Shown one piece after another: positions 58,452 through 64,000 of a stretch of 64,000 nt of DNA. The DNA comes from Synanceia verrucosa (Eukaryota; Chordata; Actinopteri; Perciformes; Synanceiidae): the NCBI GenBank assembly GCA_029721515.1, contig CM056570.1, forward strand, positions 3,232,533 to 3,296,532, read 5' to 3'. How positions within the stretch are numbered: position 1 is the first letter of the stretch; every line of letters starts with the position of its first letter. The notes under the pieces were generated by a model. That model was not told where the DNA came from. It saw only the letters and a program-made list of their open reading frames with translations, and searched no databases. The translations under genes and the position numbers were made by a program.

Positions 58452-58872
58452 TTAATTCAGACTCTACTGACGTATATATACATGTCATAGTGGTTTTCCT
58501 GCAGCAGGCACAAGAGGGCGCTCTAAGACAGCCTGTGAGTAATTCTGGGGCTTCTGGGAAATGTAGTCAGAGCATAAAGAGACGGTATACACCACAGAGA
58601 TCAAAACAGGAAGTGGAGACGATCGAGATTAGAGAGCAAAACAAACAGAATCTGGACAAAAAGTGGTGATTTTGGTGAAAGTGTCCTCTACTCTACCTCT
58701 GATAAAACAAGAATGGAACAAGATAAAAACAAACATTTTTTTCATGATGAAATAGAGAGTCTCTTCTTTCATTTGAGCTATTCACTGTTTTCAGAGACAT
58801 AGTACTAAATATTCTGTGGGTCTAGAAATATGACTCAAAATGGGCAAAAACACTTGAACAAGACACAAGACA
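58452..58872 (+). mobile_element. TTAA MITE, copy 11, right end lost
   Basis: TTAATTCAGACTCTACTGAC at the left, an almost intact interior, and a break after AAAACACTTGAACAAGACAC. It keeps the AP-1-like TGACTCA near 58837. Confidence 0.85.
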
Positions 58873-60599
58873 CAGAAAACGCATAAAATAACCAGGTAAA
58901 ATAATATGTTTGGGTTTGGATGATGCAGTGAATTCCAGTAAATACCTGATAAATTAAAGCCAAGCATCCTTCAGAATTGGGTTTTACGTTTGACAAGACA
59001 GCAAAAAATGAAGGCAGTGACAGAGAAATGTGATGATTTCATGGTAGAATACCACAGAGCGTGTCCTCATAGATATGTATTTCTATATTTCTGTCGGCCC
59101 GTCTCAGTGCTCACAGCCTCCTGCTCCTCCTGCCCATCCCAACGTTGCTCCAGTAGCTGGACTCTGGGGAGCTGCTGGTCCACCTGTTAGCAGCCACATC
59201 TGATCTTATTCCCAGCACAGGAACACAATCATTCAGCGAGCTCCACCTGCGGAATACTGATGTAGGAAGACGGCATCGGCAAGACGAGCCCAGAGAGCTT
59301 GGAGGAAACATGGAGGCCGGAGGATGAATTCTTAAAGACACAGTGTGCAGGATTTAGAGATGTTCTCAGAGGAACAGCAGGAGCACTGGAGGGCTGCACA
59401 TGGACAGGTTCAAGGGGGATGAAGTGAAAATGACCTTTAGGAAGTTGTTGTTTGCAGAAGTTTTATTTTCCAAAAGAGTGGAGGCGAAAGAAAATAAACA
59501 GGCGGAAATACATTAAAATGAATTTCCTGATAGCTGCAGATGGAGCCTGTCGTTTGGATGACTTCAACAACGATTGAAAGACAGGTTTTAACTTATCCTG
59601 TGAAATAACTCAGCATCCACAGGATGGATTAATACTTTATCGATCCCCTGATGTTCCCTGTCCGCTAATCTGTGAGTTCGTCAACTACCTGATGGATTGC
59701 CATAAACTCCGGCGCAGAGCTCTTATTTTGACTGCCCTATGTTTACAAATGGACAAAAGTTTAATAGTTATTTTTCCTTTTGCAGCAGCCTAATGAGCAG
59801 ACCAGTTCATAAATATAGTAGTCATCATTATCGTCTTTATTGTTAGTTAAAATATTTATTTAAAAGCCGATAAATAAGAGCCACTGAACAGGTGTACGCT
59901 TCATATATCTATTAGTCAAGTAACCATTAAGATAGTTGTTAGATTAATCGATTAATCATTAAGATAGTCATATCTATGACTATGTCTAAAAATGAAAAAG
60001 AAAGTAATACCAAGCGCTTCTTTGACCCCAAGAAAACTAAATAAACTCATTTATTAATTTATCTGTGTGTCAGTTAGAGGATTGAGAGTGAATATTACAG
60101 GAGATTCAGCATAATGTCCAGAAGATGATGGAATGATAATGGACCATTTCCTATCCCTGAAAGATGAGTTTAATATGAAACATGAACTCTGACTGCTTCC
60201 ATACAGTCCTCTAAAGTTCTATATGGAGTTGGCCTAAAGGAGAGTCAGAGAAGAGCTGTGGCAGGAGAGAAGCCAGCTCAGATTGAGACCATCTGGAAGC
60301 CGGAGAAGACAAACTGAATAAGAAGCACTCTCTCCTCTCGCTACAGCTGACATTAATAAGGCCCATTTGCTCCTGAGCAGCTATTCAGAGGCCAGAAGTG
60401 GAAGTCTGGTTGTACTGAGCAGCTCCAGAAATTTAACATTATAAACTGTGCAAGTGAAAATCAGGTTAAAAAAATGCAAGCCGTGCTGGAAAATGTTTCC
60501 TGAATAAATACACATTTTAAAACACACTTTGTTTATGTCTCTCTTTTCAGGATATTGCAGTAATTCATGCAGACTATTGAGCAGTCGAACCATTTTAGG
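58873..60599. other. Non-coding, with small repeat remnants
   Basis: ACACAGTGTGCAGGATTTAG near 59339 matches a common fish repeat. GATGGATTAATACTTTATCG near 59624 and TGATGGATTGCCATAAACTC near 59690 match another. No gene recognised. Confidence 0.4.
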
Positions 60600-61170
60600 T
60601 GAATTACTGCATTATTCTCATCTAATAGCTGGCTTAAAACGCTAATCATGCATACTAATTCCTGGCTTAGCATGCCTATGGATTAGAGGCTGTAATGTAA
60701 TGTACAGTTAATCCCATATACACTGCACTGAAAATCCACCCAGAAGCGTTTCTCTTCATCAGAACTGTTCCCTCTAATTACGTCTCCGGAGAGACGATCA
60801 ACTCCCACTTGAGACAACTTCGTCCTCACGGCGTCCTCAGGTTCAAGAGTAGGTTGGATGCAGAATACCCTTTTTATCCTGCTCCATAGATTGGAAATGA
60901 CGCTCTAATGCATATTAATGCAGCTGGTAACAGAAGTTATTCCCACCACCAGGCAGAATATCTCTATTTCCCTTTCCCCTCTCATTAATAATCACATCTG
61001 CTTCCTGCACCTACACGTCACGTTCAATAACAGATCGATCTTCTCAGAGATATTCAAGAGCACTTTTGCCATCACTGAACTCACAAACAGCAGCTCAAAT
61101 CAGACTTAATGTGACTCCTCTTCTTTCAGCGACTGTGTGTTCTTCCGGGCTTTGTTGAAATATTAATAAC
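60600..61170. promoter_or_regulatory. Candidate conserved non-coding block
   Basis: Contains CGCTAATCATGCATACTAAT, CTAATGCATATTAATGCAGC, CTCATTAATAATCACATCTG and ATTAATAACCTATTAATTAT. The density of TAAT and octamer-like words is above its surroundings, and no transposon matches were seen. Confidence 0.3.
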
Positions 61171-61870
61171 CTATTAATTATCGGAAAAGTTGGGAGAAGA
61201 GCAAGAGAGAGACGGTGGATTGAGGCCACGCAGATCTGAAAGAACACAAAGAGACGTGAAAAAACAAGGCAGGAGTTGGCTTCGTACTCTCCAACCCTGC
61301 AAATCCTCCTCAGAGACTCCTGATTGTTCTGCAACCTTTCAAAGCATCCGCCTGTGGTCTCATTTCTCACTTTCTCTCATGGTTTGATCAAATCGAGAAA
61401 CGAACCCTCGATATTTCTGCCTCTCTTATCAGCAGGCTGCATTATGACCTAGCAGGCGTCCTGATGAAGTGACTCATTCTGGAATATTTCTGCCTTCATA
61501 GAAAACTTAAGAGAAAGTTATACGAGATTAAAGATTTTCTACAACATGCAGAGCATTAATATGGCAGCATTACAATGATAGCATGCAAGACTTTACTCAT
61601 GCTAAAATGAGCATGTTAGCATCACATGTATTCCTGTACTGAATGTGGACATCAACGTTACACTGACAATGTTTAAAAACATAAATAGGATAAAAATATA
61701 CCAACTAGATAAAGATGATTTACACTTATTGCACAGTTATTGATATTATGGTTTGTTGATATCGCTGTTACTGCACGGTTATGTATTTTAACTTGACATA
61801 CATACTGAGGGGCAGAACAGTCAAATGTAAACAGACTTCCCTTAAAACGAGACAAAAGCACTTGAAAGTT
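61171..61870. other. Non-coding, nothing recognised
   Basis: No gene or repeat recognised. Confidence 0.4.
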
Positions 61871-62191
61871 CTAGGGGTGGGTATGGGCATGGACTTTTAC
61901 AATACGATACATATCGCAATACTTGAGTCATGATATGATACATTATTGTGATACTGCATGTATTGCGATATTCTACATAGTTCACTGAGAAATTTAAAAT
62001 GCATACAAGTTGTATATGTGTGTATACTAGGGTTGTTGAAGTTACCACGTTAATGCGATCAATCAGTCCAAAACATGACTTTTTTGGGGAAAAAAATTGA
62101 TATTAAGAAATTAAAAATCAATATTATATCAGAAGACAAAGTATGGTGATATTTTACAATATCAATATTTGTTCCCACCCCTAATAAGTAC
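61871..62191 (+). mobile_element. GGGTGGGTA-family element, single-unit copy
   Basis: TAGGGGTGGGTATGGGC at the left and TTGTTCCCACCCCTAA at the right are inverted ends. It holds one copy of the ATACTTGAGTCATGATATGA unit that is multiplied at 41331-41818. An inserted or composite TAGGGTTGTTGAAGTTACCA piece lies at 62030. Confidence 0.7.
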
Positions 62192-62699
62192 TCATATTCA
62201 TTTTCTGTGTTGCAAATCTTGAGGTGCCTTTCTCGTTTCATGGCAGGTAAAGGGGAAATGTTTACAGCCCCATTTTAATCTGACTGCTGTCAGACCAGGA
62301 ATAAAGGGGTGTGAAAAAGCCCTTCAAGTTTTACATGCAAACAGAAGTTGAGCTAAAACATAATGTATCATAAAGTTTACACAGCAGCCAGGCTCGGAGA
62401 GTATTTGTATAAAAGTACGTCTTCCAGGTGGACCAGCTCTCACAGGATGTTTTCCCTGCTGATCCACACTGAGCAGGTGGAGCTGCCCAGCAGGTTTTAC
62501 TACAGTTTGCACCTCTGCTTACAATGCAACTGCTAAAAAAGTAGTAAACTTTAGGAAAAAAAAGAACTTCTTCTCCTTTAGGGTGTAAAAATTCTTCTCA
62601 GTTTGTGGCACTGATGCAATGTGAAGCGAACATGAGGAGTGGAGTGCACACGAAGCTTACCAAAACACACTTAAAGTCACATGAGGGGGAAGTTTTGGT
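62192..62699. other. Non-coding, nothing recognised
   Basis: No gene or repeat recognised. Confidence 0.4.
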
Positions 62700-62960
62700 A
62701 ATGCAAATCCAGAGAGTTCGTATGCAAAGTTGTGGTGAAGGAAGGGAATTATTAGATGCATTTTTAAGTTAACAGATGGAGTTTCCGTGGACGTTTATGG
62801 AAGTATTATGCAGATCTGCGGTAAGAGTTTCCACAGTTTTTGGTGGTGACATTGGGGTTTTTCTTTATGCAAATCTGTCGTGACTCTGGGTTTTTTTTTG
62901 TCTTGCAAATTTAAATTTATGGTGGCAGACAGAGAATGGTTATGCAAATTGGCCGTGACA
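62700..62960 (+). promoter_or_regulatory. Cluster of octamer (POU) motifs
   Basis: Exact ATGCAAAT lies at 62701, 62867 and 62942, with close variants ATGCAAAG at 62722, ATGCAGAT at 62808 and TTGCAAAT at 62903, all on the same strand. Following bases are similar in several cases (ATCTGTCGTGAC, ATCTGCGGTAAG, ATTGGCCGTGAC), suggesting an old degenerate tandem duplication. Possible POU-factor-bound enhancer. Confidence 0.4.
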
Positions 62961-64000
62961 AGCACGCGGTTCGGAAAGAAATTAGCGATTTGGCCTTTAA
63001 ATGTGGGAGATTTTGCCAAGCAGGTGCTGCTGTGTGCACATGCATGGTATGAAAATAATGAAGCTGCCAGCGCTCATGTGCAAGACGGATTCCTGCTGCC
63101 TTTATTAACTTTGTTAGAGCCGGTGGAGGCTGAAGACATAGGTTTTACATATATAGGTAATAACTTAATTATCTCTTGCTCACCTTTGACCTTTTGTTAG
63201 ATCTAATGAACTCAAACCATGTCAACATTTTCTATGAGATTTATGTCAGTATATCAGTTATAGAGTCCACTGATTTATATTCACACAGATGTCCTCTGTG
63301 TCCGGCCCTGCCTTGTATTCCCTGAAGTCAATGTTTGAGAGCCAGAGACGAATGTATTGACTTCATCACTAATACATATGTATTTCCTGACATTTCACAA
63401 CGTACTTCCAGTGGTTTGAGTTTGTCCTCGACTCCCATTCCTGCAGAACCGCTATCGAAAGTCCAATGTGTTTCCTCCCTTTTTCACAACACACAAGTTC
63501 CTTATCTCTTCTCATCTCGGCCTCTCATCTATACTGATGATAAGCACAAATCATTTTCATCATAGAAACATATTCGTTTGATACCTATCATATCCACTGT
63601 AGCTTTAAAGTAGCGTGTATGAAAAAGGTCCTCATCAAAGATTCTCTCAGTCAGAGACGCTGCTCTTAATCTACTGATTTGCTTCATCTGTGAAGCAGCA
63701 AATGGGTGGAACAAAACACTCAGTCGACTCCTCAGGATATTACTGCTTGTAGAGCTAATCAGGTTGAAAATGATGGTTGTGTGTGAGTCAAACCCTCAAA
63801 AGGACATGCTGGTTTGTACGTCCCTTATCTCCCATCCTCAGTCAACCTCTCCGACCTGTACATCCACATTTAAAATGTGCTGAGAGTATAAAAAATGCAT
63901 TAGGAATAGACATCTTTGAGGAGAAAACATGCTTCATTTGCACACTGATAAGTGGAGCATAATGTACGTACATAACCAAGGGTTTCCTCAGATGTTCGTT
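62961..64000. other. Non-coding, no gene seen
   Basis: Short frames only. No repeat recognised. Confidence 0.4.

Overview
The window reads as vertebrate, most likely percomorph teleost, nuclear DNA. It has a diffuse AT-rich composition, long (CA)n/(TA)n microsatellites, fish-type LINE 3' tails, a tRNA-derived SINE and many small non-autonomous DNA transposons. No open reading frame could be assigned to a known gene family. The long frames (249, 254 and 153 codons) are artefacts of a 51-bp minisatellite. The window is best read as intergenic or intronic DNA.

Possible gene parts are few. A candidate 3'-terminal coding exon lies on the + strand at 31658-31990: splice acceptor, 39 codons, stop, short 3'UTR and AATAAA. 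A weaker candidate coding stretch lies at 52150-52320. A CpG-rich patch lies at 32415-32830. A captured promoter plus first exon encoding a Myb/SANT-like N-terminus sits inside a hAT-type element at 13994-14979.

Mobile DNA fills much of the rest. (i) Eleven copies or fragments of one MITE of about 450 bp have TTAA flanks and CTCTTTGAGTGCC termini, a piggyBac-like signature. One of them hosts a nested SINE. (ii) hAT-like elements include two with perfect 8-bp target duplications (4080-4702 and 13994-14979). (iii) A 576-bp solo LTR has TG..CA ends and a TTGAT target duplication (33045-33620). (iv) A 0.93-kb element has unusually long terminal inverted repeats (22963-23889). (v) There are several LINE 3' tails and unclassified dispersed repeats in two to four copies.

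The recurring theme is birth of tandem repeats inside transposons. A 31-bp unit occurs once in some copies of a GGGTGGGTA family but about 15 times at 41331-41818, and nearly every unit there carries an AP-1 site (TGAGTCA) at three-helical-turn spacing. A unit of about 130 bp varies between two copies of another element. A 51-bp unit forms two separate arrays after the same flanking sequence. (TA)n has grown inside one MITE. Other notable structures are a 98-bp near-perfect hairpin (48291-48388), a cluster of octamer motifs (62701-62949) and a repeat carrying paired nuclear-receptor sites (46300-46480). Several AT-rich, homeodomain-motif-rich stretches look like candidate conserved non-coding elements, but conservation cannot be judged from one sequence.
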